Under the pieces are notes generated by a model. That model was not told where the DNA came from, made no database searches, and saw only the letters and a list, made by a program, of their open reading frames with translations. This document shows, one piece after another, positions 7,522 through 15,052 of a stretch of 48,764 nt of DNA (its first letter is position 1; every line of letters begins with the position of its first letter). This DNA comes from Chloroflexota bacterium (lineage in GTDB: Bacteria > Chloroflexota > Dehalococcoidia > JACQUD01), in contig JACQUD010000012.1 in assembly GCA_016210485.1 (NCBI GenBank), positions 1-48,764 of the forward strand, given 5' to 3'. The translations under genes were made by a program, and so were the position numbers.

Positions 7522-8514
7522 CTAATGTTCAGACTCCGAGGCCGCTTCGAGGTTCAAGGATAGTATTCTAGAGCCGAACACTTCTTTGAACTTGACCAGT
7601 TGGTCCTCGGCCCATCCTTGAATATCTTGCAGTATTCCTGTGGACGAATCTATGCTACCTTCTCGGTAGATGGAGATGAGACACGCTCGGCGCTCCTTTC
7701 CTGTTTCCGTCAATCGCCGCCACACGAGCGTCCCGAGCAAGTGTTCGATTTCCGTTTTATCGGCTTCTAGTTGGTCGAAGGCTTGCTTATTGGCGTCTGT
7801 CGCACCTTTGCCCAGGTCAATGTACAGTTCAACAGCAAAGCGATTTCCCGAGTGGAAGGCCACATCAATAGTGAAACCTGTTCTGCCACTGGAAAAGGTA
7901 GTCCAAGAATCATAGCCTGCTCGGCGGTTGCGAGTGAAGTCTGGCCGGGAGGCCCGCAGAGAGTCCAGCAACCCGGAAAAGAACTGGTGGTAGGCCAGTT
8001 CTCGCGCTGTATGTCCGCGCCCGCCAGCGTCTTGTATGTGCTCCTGCCACTCGTTTGGCTGGACTACCACCTTAAAGTGAGGGGCAGGCAGAGATTCGCC
8101 TATTTGAAGCAGTTCCAGTTCGATCCCAAAGAAGGAAAGCTCCTCCGGAGTATGGAAGTTCAGCCAATCCAATGTCTGCTTATGCTCGTCGCGGAATTCT
8201 GGCGAGACCCAGATAACCACTTTGGCGTCTAATCCAGCAGCGTAGGCAAGAAGTTGTCCGAGATGACCGTGATCAGTTGCCTCAAGTTGGTTTTCAATGA
8301 TGACCTTGTGGTCGGCTCCAACTTGCTTGGCGAGGATGTCCACAGCAAACTCCCCAACGGGCACCTCTTGATCGACAAGTTCCATCTCTATCCCCAGAGC
8401 TTCCTGAAGATGGTCCAAGTTGGCAGCCAGCCAGGGCGTGAAGTCCCGTGGCTCGCTTTCCCACACTTTTCTCGGATCCAGGTGCGTTAGTCTTCCCAGA
8501 GTTGGACTGGTCAC
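7522..8514 (-). CDS. DUF4268 protein with PD-(D/E)xK-like N-terminal domain
   Basis: 330 residues. The N-terminal half resembles NucS/restriction-type nuclease folds: VGEFAVDILAK (D59) and HKVIIENQLEATDHGHLGQLLAYAAGLDA, where E74-N-Q76 takes the place of the usual ExK. The C-terminal half (FTIDVAFHSGNRFAVELYIDLG through the helical end) fits DUF4268. Such proteins are commonly linked to DNA defence, but activity is unproven, and glutamine in place of lysine is usual in this subgroup (family knowledge). It starts with GTG three bases after the cobA-hemD stop, with its AGGAGGTG inside the end of that gene, so it is coupled to the heme operon. This is an odd place for it and suggests insertion. 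Confidence 0.75.
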   Translation of the reverse strand: MTSPTLGRLTHLDPRKVWESEPRDFTPWLAANLDHLQEALGIEMELVDQEVPVGEFAVDILAKQVGADHKVIIENQLEATDHGHLGQLLAYAAGLDAKVVIWVSPEFRDEHKQTLDWLNFHTPEELSFFGIELELLQIGESLPAPHFKVVVQPNEWQEHIQDAGGRGHTARELAYHQFFSGLLDSLRASRPDFTRNRRAGYDSWTTFSSGRTGFTIDVAFHSGNRFAVELYIDLGKGATDANKQAFDQLEADKTEIEHLLGTLVWRRLTETGKERRACLISIYREGSIDSSTGILQDIQGWAEDQLVKFKEVFGSRILSLNLEAASESEH

Positions 8515-8517
8515 GCC

Positions 8518-10041
8518 TCACCTCCTCTGAAAGTGCTCCGCCATTACCTCCACCAGCCCCGGTATCGTGTGCTCTTCGGACTCCACATCCACCCGGAGGC
8601 CCATATCCCGGGCTGTCCGGCTAGTCACCGGGCCGATGCAGGCGACGGTTGCCTTGTTAATCATGGACGCCCCGTCTTTCCCTAGGATGTCCAGCAGGTG
8701 GCGGACGGTGGAGGAGCTGGTGAAGGTGATGACATCGATCTCACCCTTGAGGAGTCTATTCTTGACCTCCGGGTCTATCTCTTTGGGAGTAGAGGTCTGA
8801 TATGCCGCGACCTGCTCCACCTGCGCCCCCAGCCCCCTCAAACCCCTCTCCAACTCCGGGGGCACCTCCAGGGCGCGAGGCAATAGTAAGCGTTTTTCGG
8901 CTACCCCCATGTCCTTGAAGGCGGCCAGCAGCCCCGCCGACGAGTAGTCCTGGGGCGTCAGGTCGGGCCGCAAGGCGGCCTGGTCCTCCAGCGCTTGGGC
9001 CGTGGCCTGGCCTATAGCCGCCAGCTTCGCCCCGCCCAGAGCGCGGGCGTCCTTCCCTTTAGCGTTGAGGCGCTGGAAGAAGTGCCCCACGCCGTGGACG
9101 CTGGAGAAGACTATCCAGTCGTAGTTCCTCAAGTGCCCCAAAGCCTTATCCAACGGCCCCCAGTCCGGGGGCGGCCCCACCTCCAGGACAGGCAGCTCCA
9201 CGGGCTCGGCCCCTTCCTCGATGAGGAGTTTGGACAGGGCGCTGGCCTGCCTTCGCGTCCGCGTCACCAGCACCCTCTTGCCGAAGAGGGGCCGGTTATC
9301 GAACCACTGGAGGATGGGGCGAAGCGTTGTTACCCCTCCGATGACGGTTATCACCGGAGGTTTCAACCCGGCCTGGCGGGACTTCTCGACGATGTTTGCC
9401 AGGGTCCCTTGCACTACCACCTGGGCCGGCTCGGTGCCCCGGTGGATGATGGCCGCGGGTGTCTGGGGGTCGCGGCCATTCCGCATGAGCTGCTCGGCGA
9501 TGAAACCCAGGTTGCCGCTGCCCATTAAGAAGATAAGGGTGTCGGTGGCCGTGGCCAGGCGAGGCCAGTCAAGGCTCGACTGCCCTTTATCTGGCATCTC
9601 ATGACCGGCGACGAAAGCTACCGAGGAAGCGAAGCGGCGATGGGTCACCGGGATGCCGGCATAGGCGGGCACGGCGACAGCTGATGTCACGCCGGGGACT
9701 ATCTGGAAGGGGACACCGGCCGCGGCCAGCACTTCGGCTTCCTCGCCACCCCGGCCAAACACGAAGGGGTCGCCGCCGTGGAGACGGGCCACCATTTTGC
9801 CTTCCTTCGCTTTGTCCACCAGGAGAGCGGCGATCTCCTCTTGCTTCATCGTATGAAGGCGCGCCTCCTTGCCCACATAGATGAGCTCGGCATCGGGTCG
9901 GGCCAGCTCCAGGAGGCGCGGATTGATGAGGCGGTCATAGACCACCACATCGGCCCGAGAGAGCACCTCCCGGGCCTTGACAGTGATGAGGCCGGGGTCC
10001 CCCGGCCCCGCCCCCAGCAAGTAAACGATGCCTTTCTTCAT
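8518..10041 (-). CDS. cobA-hemD: Uroporphyrinogen-III C-methyltransferase / uroporphyrinogen-III synthase fusion
   Basis: 507 residues, two enzymes in one chain. Residues about 1-245 are the SAM-dependent methyltransferase that makes precorrin-2 (GAGPGDPGLITVKA at 10-23, VARLHGGDPFVFGRGGEE, PGVTSAVAVPAYAGIPVTHR). Residues about 255-507 are uroporphyrinogen-III synthase HemD (GKRVLVTRTRRQASALSKLL, TFTSSSTVRHLLD), which closes the ring with inversion of ring D. The fusion channels hydroxymethylbilane toward siroheme rather than protoporphyrin, in keeping with the Ahb genes in the same operon. The ATG overlaps the hemC stop (ATGA). Confidence 0.96.
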   Translation of the reverse strand: MKKGIVYLLGAGPGDPGLITVKAREVLSRADVVVYDRLINPRLLELARPDAELIYVGKEARLHTMKQEEIAALLVDKAKEGKMVARLHGGDPFVFGRGGEEAEVLAAAGVPFQIVPGVTSAVAVPAYAGIPVTHRRFASSVAFVAGHEMPDKGQSSLDWPRLATATDTLIFLMGSGNLGFIAEQLMRNGRDPQTPAAIIHRGTEPAQVVVQGTLANIVEKSRQAGLKPPVITVIGGVTTLRPILQWFDNRPLFGKRVLVTRTRRQASALSKLLIEEGAEPVELPVLEVGPPPDWGPLDKALGHLRNYDWIVFSSVHGVGHFFQRLNAKGKDARALGGAKLAAIGQATAQALEDQAALRPDLTPQDYSSAGLLAAFKDMGVAEKRLLLPRALEVPPELERGLRGLGAQVEQVAAYQTSTPKEIDPEVKNRLLKGEIDVITFTSSSTVRHLLDILGKDGASMINKATVACIGPVTSRTARDMGLRVDVESEEHTIPGLVEVMAEHFQRR

Positions 10042-10988
10042 GGCTTCGTCCTCAATAGCTTCGCTGCCCCCTGGGCCAGCATCTCGTCGGCCAAGGCCCG
10101 TCCCAGCTTCTCAGGCCTGGAGGCTTCTCCTGTCAAGCGAGCCCGCAGCATCCGGCTGCCGTCCTCTTGAGCCACCAGCCCCTCCAGCTCCAGGCGGAGT
10201 CCTGAGCCTGTCGAAGGGACATCGCCCTTCACCTGCCCCAGGGCAGCGATGGGGATGCGGCAGCCACCCCCCAGGGCCTCCAGGAAGGCTCGCTCCGCCG
10301 TCACCGCCAGGCGAGTAGGAGGATGATCTATGGACGCGGCCAGGGCTACGACCTCCGCATCTCCGGCCCGGGCTTGCACCGCCAGAGCGCCCTGGCCCAC
10401 GGCGGGCAAACAGACCTCAGGGGGCAAATATTGGGTGATGCGTTCTCGGCGGCCCAATCTCTCCAGGCCCGCCGCCGCTAACACGATGGCGTCGAACTGG
10501 CCCTCCTCCACCTTGCGCAAACGGGTGTCCACGTTGCCCCGGATGGGGAGCACCTCCAGGTCAGGCCGGCAGGCTCGAAGCTGAATGGCACGCCGGGGGC
10601 TGGAGGTGCCCAGGCGCGAGCCTTTGGGTAGATTATCCAGAGTGTGGCCTCGGGGACAGACCAGGACATCCCTGACCTCTCCGCGCTGGGGGAAGGCGGC
10701 CAGGGCTAATCCTGGAGTGGAGCCTGTGGGCAGGTCCTTGAGACTGTGCACCGCCAGGTCCACCTCTTTGTTCAGAAGGGCCGCCTCCAGTTCCTTGACG
10801 AAGACGCCCTCCCCCTCCAGACGCTCGAAGGGCACCTCCGAGGCCCTGTCCCCCAGGGTAGCGATGACCTTCAGAGAGAAGGAGCGGCCAGGATGTAAGC
10901 GCTGAAGCTCCCCCAGGACAAGCTCGGTCTGGCATCGGGCCAGGGCACTGCCCCGGGTGCCCAGAGTGATAGTGCGGAGAGAGGTCAC
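10038..10988 (-). CDS. hemC: Hydroxymethylbilane synthase (porphobilinogen deaminase)
   Basis: Polymerises four porphobilinogen units to hydroxymethylbilane. Of 316 residues, GTRGSALARCQTELV (10-24), the catalytic aspartate D85 (HSLKDLPT), LGTSSPRRAIQLR and GGGCRIPIAA with C243, which carries the dipyrromethane cofactor, are all present. GTG start overlapping the hemA stop (GTGA). A curiosity is VPSTGSG at about residues 257-263: it is encoded by CCTGAGCCTGTCGAAGGGA on the plus strand, a dispersed repeat whose exact complement occurs between grpE and dnaK. The C-terminal domain therefore seems to carry a tolerated in-frame repeat insertion. Confidence 0.96.
   Translation of the reverse strand: MTSLRTITLGTRGSALARCQTELVLGELQRLHPGRSFSLKVIATLGDRASEVPFERLEGEGVFVKELEAALLNKEVDLAVHSLKDLPTGSTPGLALAAFPQRGEVRDVLVCPRGHTLDNLPKGSRLGTSSPRRAIQLRACRPDLEVLPIRGNVDTRLRKVEEGQFDAIVLAAAGLERLGRRERITQYLPPEVCLPAVGQGALAVQARAGDAEVVALAASIDHPPTRLAVTAERAFLEALGGGCRIPIAALGQVKGDVPSTGSGLRLELEGLVAQEDGSRMLRARLTGEASRPEKLGRALADEMLAQGAAKLLRTKP
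10201..10219. repeat. 19-base dispersed repeat inside hemC
   Basis: CCTGAGCCTGTCGAAGGGA, exact reverse complement of 35749-35767. This short sequence is widespread as an intergenic repeat in many bacterial genomes (general knowledge). Here it lies in a coding region, in frame, as PSTGSG. Confidence 0.7.
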
Positions 10989-12229
10989 TCCTTTTCCTTA
11001 ATGTCAAAGACCTCGGCGATGGCCTGCTGATAATCGTATCCGTCCCGGGACTGCCTCAGCAGGATGCTGGGGCGATGCAGCAGCTTGTTGACGATGGCCC
11101 GGGTCATGGCCTCCAGCCGCCACCGTTCCTCAGGGGGGAGGTCGGGCAGCTTGCTCAGGGCTTTGGCCAGCTCCCTTTGTCGGACGGACTCTGCCCTGGA
11201 GCGCAGAGCCACCAGGGTGGGCAGGGTCTCCAGAGAATGCCACCACTCCATAAATCGGGCTGCCTCAGCATCCACCATGCCCTCCACCTGAGCCCCTTCC
11301 TGCCGTCGGGCCTCCAGGTTGGCCTCGGAAACCTGGCGCAGGTCGTCGATGTCATAGAGTGAGGCATTCTTCACCTTGCCAGCCCGAGGGTCGATGTTGC
11401 GAGGTACCGAGATGTCTATGAGGAAAAGGGGGCGACCGGTACGCTGGCCCACGTCCGAGGCAGAGATTACATAATCTGTGGCAGCGGTAGCTACGATGGC
11501 CAGGTCGGCACCGGCCAGGGTGGGCACCAGCTCGGAGAAAACATGGCAGGTTACCCCCAGCTCAGAGGCCAGTTCCGCCCCACGCTCATAGGTTCGATTT
11601 ATCACAGCGACCCTGGTGGCCCCCTTGTCCAGCAGGGTTTTGACGGTGCGCCGAGCGATGCGCCCCGCCCCGACCACCAGTATGCTCCTGTTATCCAGGC
11701 CCTTCAGTAGCTGGCTCGCCATCTCCACGCTGGCAGAGCTCACCGAGGCGGCGTTGTGTCCCAGCTTGGTCTCGCTCCGCACCCGGCGTCCCAGGCGGAC
11801 GGCGCTTCTAAAGAGCCGAACCATGGGCGGCGAGGTCAGGCTCCGGGCCTGGGCTATCTCCAGAGCGTGCCTCACCTGGCCCAATATCTGAGCTTCTCCA
11901 TAGACCATGGAGTCCAACCCGCAGGCCACCCGAAACAGATGCTTCACCGCATCCTGTTGTGGGTAGCTGTAAAGGAGAGAGGCTATCAGGAACCGAGGCA
12001 GATCGCTGAGCTGGCTCAGAAACTGGGTCACCTGCTCCTGGGCCGGCCCCGCTTTCGTGGCCAGGGTATAAACCTCGGTGCGATTGCAGGTGGAGAGGAG
12101 GACGCCCTTATCCAGGTAGTGGCTCAGGCGTTCCAATCCATCGCCCAGGCCGGTGTAGGGCACCGCTAGCTTCTCCCTGACCTCCACGGGTGCGGTCTTA
12201 TAGTTGACCCCCACCACCAGTATGTTCAA
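10985..12229 (-). CDS. hemA: Glutamyl-tRNA reductase
   Basis: Reduces glutamyl-tRNA to glutamate-1-semialdehyde, the first step of the C5 route. With a TTG start at 12229 the protein is 414 residues and begins MNILVVGVNYKTAPVEVREKL, exactly as the family does. GGAGG lies six bases upstream and the start overlaps the previous stop (TTGA). An ATG 37 codons further up would run into the preceding gene and is rejected. The active-site cysteine is in LSTCNRTEVY, then MVYGEAQILGQVR, and the NADPH fold is ILVVGAGRIARRTVKTLL. hemL, which would act next, is not in the window. Confidence 0.96.
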   Translation of the reverse strand: MNILVVGVNYKTAPVEVREKLAVPYTGLGDGLERLSHYLDKGVLLSTCNRTEVYTLATKAGPAQEQVTQFLSQLSDLPRFLIASLLYSYPQQDAVKHLFRVACGLDSMVYGEAQILGQVRHALEIAQARSLTSPPMVRLFRSAVRLGRRVRSETKLGHNAASVSSASVEMASQLLKGLDNRSILVVGAGRIARRTVKTLLDKGATRVAVINRTYERGAELASELGVTCHVFSELVPTLAGADLAIVATAATDYVISASDVGQRTGRPLFLIDISVPRNIDPRAGKVKNASLYDIDDLRQVSEANLEARRQEGAQVEGMVDAEAARFMEWWHSLETLPTLVALRSRAESVRQRELAKALSKLPDLPPEERWRLEAMTRAIVNKLLHRPSILLRQSRDGYDYQQAIAEVFDIKEKE

Positions 12230-12870
12230 GATCGGCCTCCACCCCTCAACCCCAGGCCAGCCAGGAGGACATCTCGGGCCTCGGCCTCGGAGCCGTCCTT
12301 CATCAGAGACATGACCTGGGGGGAGATGCTCTCCTGCCATTTTCGAGGTGATATTCGTTTCCCCTGGCGCCGGGCCTCCTGTCGGGCCTGGGCCAGGAGG
12401 GCCAGCAAGGGGCCATACTCTTGGGGCAAGAGGGCTTCCAGGGCCTGGCGCAGCTTGAGGGCCAGGGCCGGGCTCCGGCCCCCGGTGGAGATGGCCAGGG
12501 TGAGGTCGCCCCGGCGCACCACCGAGGGGGCGATGAAGTTACATCGGGCGGGATCGTCCACCACGTTTATCAGAAGGCCTCTGGCCTCGGCCTCGGAGGC
12601 TACAGCGCCATTGAGCTCCCGGTCATCGGTGGCGGCGATGGCCAGCCATGCCCCCTCCAGGTCCCCGACCTGATAGGGGCGGGCCTCAACCTTCAGTTGC
12701 TCGGCCTGAGCCAGACGCTTCAGGCCAGGACACAGCCTGGGCGCGATGACCCTCACCTGTGCCCCTGCCTGGAGCAGCGCCTGGGCCTTGCGCCAGGCTA
12801 CCGGGCCGCCACCCACCACCAGACACTGGCGACCCCGCAGGTCCAGGAAAGCCGGGTAGTAGTCTGCCAT
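12226..12870 (-). CDS. Precorrin-2 dehydrogenase / possible sirohydrochlorin ferrochelatase (CysG N-domain, Met8-like)
   Basis: 214 residues. NAD-binding LVVGGGPVAWRKAQALLQAGAQV (about 18-40), then WLAIAATDDRELN, DDPARCNFIAPSVVRRGDLTLAISTGGRSPALA, the signature of the family that oxidises precorrin-2 to sirohydrochlorin. Met8-type members also insert iron to give siroheme; whether this one does is open. Siroheme is the substrate for the Ahb enzymes encoded just upstream, so this gene links uroporphyrinogen III to heme b. It starts eight bases after the ahbAB stop. Confidence 0.92.
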   Translation of the reverse strand: MADYYPAFLDLRGRQCLVVGGGPVAWRKAQALLQAGAQVRVIAPRLCPGLKRLAQAEQLKVEARPYQVGDLEGAWLAIAATDDRELNGAVASEAEARGLLINVVDDPARCNFIAPSVVRRGDLTLAISTGGRSPALALKLRQALEALLPQEYGPLLALLAQARQEARRQGKRISPRKWQESISPQVMSLMKDGSEAEARDVLLAGLGLRGGGRS

Positions 12871-12878
12871 GTTGACCT

Positions 12879-13871
12879 TTATCGGGCCAGGGTCTCCGTC
12901 TCCAGGAGATACTTCACCCTGGCCTTCTTATACTCCTTCATGCTGAAGAGGAGGATGAAATCGGTGATGCCGGTGGCCCCGGAGATTTCGTGGGCCGCCT
13001 TCTCGCACCCCGCCCGGGACTGGGCGTGGATCATGGTGAACAGGTTGTAGGGCCAGTCGGGGTAGGTGGGCCTCTGATAGCAGTGGCTCACTTGGGAGAA
13101 GAAGGCCATGGCCTGTCCCACCCTCTCCTCCTCCCCCTGAGGAACTATCCAGCAACCCATAGAATTGGCGATGAATCCAGCCTGGCGATGACGGAGCTGG
13201 GCGCTGTAGCGGCGCATTATACCTCGCTCCAGGAGGCTGCGGCCCAGGGCCAGGAACTCCTCCTCCCCCAGCCCCAGGCGTCCGGCCATATCCAGAAATG
13301 GGCGCTCAATGAGGGGCAGGTCCTCCTGAAGCTCCCGAATAGCAGCCATCTCCAGTGAGGAAAGCTTCACGGGCTTAGCCTCGGCCTTTGTAGAGGAGGG
13401 GATAGAGGCCAAAGCCTCCTCTCCCACCAGGTCGAAACGGGCGTCCAGCTTGAACTGGCGGACCATGGGCAAGAGGAGTTGACCCTGGGCACCGGCCTCG
13501 CGGGCCAGGCGGCCCACCTCCTCCTCTAGGCTCTGGCCTGGGGGGAGGGCGATGGTGAACCAGAGGTTGTAGATGTGGTTCCGGCTGTAATTGTGGCTGA
13601 CGCCCGGATGCTGGCTGACGGCGGCCCCGGCCTTGTCCAACTCGGAGAAAGGGAGGCGCAGGGCAACCAGGGTGCTCTGGTAGCCCAGGCGCCGGCTATC
13701 GAAGATGGCGCTGATCTGGCGCAGTACTCCCCCTTCTTTGAGGGTCTTGACACGGGCCAGCATCTCCGCCGGGGAGAGGCCCAGCCCCAGGGCTATTTCC
13801 CTGAAGGGCTGCGGGGCGAAGGGGAATTCGCTCTGGAGACGGTTGAGCAGCTTCCTGTCAACAGCGTCCAC
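12879..13871 (-). CDS. ahbAB: Siroheme decarboxylase, AhbA-AhbB fusion
   Basis: 330 residues made of two Lrp/AsnC-like halves. Each has a winged helix followed by the ligand-binding domain. Half one has LNRLQSEFPFAPQPFREIA and VSHNYSRNHIYNLWFTI; half two has IRELQEDLPLIERPFLDMA and VSHCYQRPTYPDWPYNLFTMIH. These HxYxR...YNxWF and SHCYxRPxxPxWPYNLFTMIH segments are diagnostic of AhbA and AhbB (or NirDL/NirGH). The pair removes two acetate carboxyls from siroheme to give 12,18-didecarboxysiroheme. With ahbC and ahbD next door, and no nirS-type d1 enzyme seen, the Ahb role is preferred over heme d1. GTG start, seven bases after ahbD. Confidence 0.93.
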   Translation of the reverse strand: MDAVDRKLLNRLQSEFPFAPQPFREIALGLGLSPAEMLARVKTLKEGGVLRQISAIFDSRRLGYQSTLVALRLPFSELDKAGAAVSQHPGVSHNYSRNHIYNLWFTIALPPGQSLEEEVGRLAREAGAQGQLLLPMVRQFKLDARFDLVGEEALASIPSSTKAEAKPVKLSSLEMAAIRELQEDLPLIERPFLDMAGRLGLGEEEFLALGRSLLERGIMRRYSAQLRHRQAGFIANSMGCWIVPQGEEERVGQAMAFFSQVSHCYQRPTYPDWPYNLFTMIHAQSRAGCEKAAHEISGATGITDFILLFSMKEYKKARVKYLLETETLAR

Positions 13872-13878
13872 GCTATCT

Positions 13879-15042
13879 TCATCCCCCTACCGAGGCGGGC
13901 TTGGGCGCAGGCTGATGAACGCAGCAAGGCTCGGCGGCCAGGTAGTCGCCGGTGAAGGCATAGGCCCGGGCCCGGGAACCGCCGCATATCCCATTGTATT
14001 CGCAGCGGCCGCACTTACCCTTGAGCTTGACGGGGTCCCTCAGGATCTGGAAGAGAGGGGATTGCCGGTAGACCTGGGCCAAGGGCTGCTCCCGCACATT
14101 GCCCCCCGAGATGGGCAGGAAGCCCGACGGGTAGACATCGCCGGTGTGAGAGACGAAGAGGCAGCCATTGCCATCGTTGACCCCTTTGGGAGCACGGCCC
14201 ACGGCGTCGTAGTTGAAGCCGGGGCCGCTGACTTCCAGTTGGACCTGCGGCGAGAGGCTTCCACCTCTGGCAATGGCCTCGGCCCGGTGCTGCTGCACTA
14301 TCATCCTGCGATAGTGCTGGGCGGCAGTGGTCTTGACATCGAAGGGCACCCTTTTCGATAGGTCGTAGAGCCAGTGGAAGACGTCCTCATGCTGCTGAGG
14401 TGTGAGTACATCATCCCTCTGACCTCGACCCGTGGGCACCAGGAAGAAGAGGCTCCACATGGCCGGCTTGAAGCTGGCCACCAGCTCCGCCAGGGCATCC
14501 AGGTCGTCTATGTTGTGGCGGCTGACAGTGGTGTTCACCTGGAGCGATAGGCCCACCTCCAGAATGAGTTCCATGATCTCTACGGCCCGGCGAAAGGAGC
14601 CCGGGGTGCGACGGAAAGCATCATGGGTCTCGGGCTTGGAGCCGTCAATGCTGAAGGAGATGCGGGCCACCCCCACGTCCTTGACTCGCTGCAGGGCCTC
14701 CCGAGTGACCAGCGGAGTGGTGCTGGGGGCCAGAGACACACGCATCCCTTTCTTGACGCCATACTCCAGAAGGGTGAAGAGGTCGGGGCGCATCATGGGG
14801 TCGCCGCCAGTGATGATGAAGAGGGGCTGGCCCATCTCACATATCTGGTCCATGAGGCGGAAGCCTTCCTCAGTGGAGAGCTCCTGGGGGTGGCGCAGGG
14901 GCTGGGCCTCGGCCCGGCAGTGGCGGCAGGATAGAAGGCAGGCTCGGGTCACCTCCCAGAAGGCCATGAAAGGATTGACGTTGAAATCTATCTCTGGAAT
15001 GAAGGGCTTGCTCCCGGGCTGGCGAGGCTGGGGATGAGGCAT
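13879..15042 (-). CDS. ahbD: Radical SAM heme b synthase AhbD
   Basis: Oxidatively decarboxylates two propionates of Fe-coproporphyrin III to the vinyl groups of heme b. 387 residues from the ATG at 15042, which has GGAGGG just before it; frames further upstream overlap ahbC and are spurious. The radical SAM cysteines are C35-x3-C39-x2-C42 (TRACLLSCRHCRAEA). FIITGGDPMMRPD and SFSIDGSKPETHDAFR follow, and the C-terminus has the auxiliary-cluster cysteines (CGRCEYNGICGG and EPCC). The HCRAEA sequence after the cluster is typical of AhbD rather than AhbC. It follows ahbC by ten bases. Confidence 0.94.
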   Translation of the reverse strand: MPHPQPRQPGSKPFIPEIDFNVNPFMAFWEVTRACLLSCRHCRAEAQPLRHPQELSTEEGFRLMDQICEMGQPLFIITGGDPMMRPDLFTLLEYGVKKGMRVSLAPSTTPLVTREALQRVKDVGVARISFSIDGSKPETHDAFRRTPGSFRRAVEIMELILEVGLSLQVNTTVSRHNIDDLDALAELVASFKPAMWSLFFLVPTGRGQRDDVLTPQQHEDVFHWLYDLSKRVPFDVKTTAAQHYRRMIVQQHRAEAIARGGSLSPQVQLEVSGPGFNYDAVGRAPKGVNDGNGCLFVSHTGDVYPSGFLPISGGNVREQPLAQVYRQSPLFQILRDPVKLKGKCGRCEYNGICGGSRARAYAFTGDYLAAEPCCVHQPAPKPASVGG

Positions 15043-15052
15043 GCTCCCTCCT

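Noticed and set aside
12230-12340. N-terminal extension of hemA from an ATG at 12340
   Set aside because: It overlaps the precorrin-2 dehydrogenase gene out of frame. The TTG at 12229 has a ribosome binding site, a TTGA overlap and the family's normal N-terminus.
12879-15042. Heme d1 (nir) biosynthesis instead of heme b
   Set aside because: Sequence types fit AhbC and AhbD, and nothing like nirS, nirF, nirE or nirN is present; only the decarboxylase halves are ambiguous.
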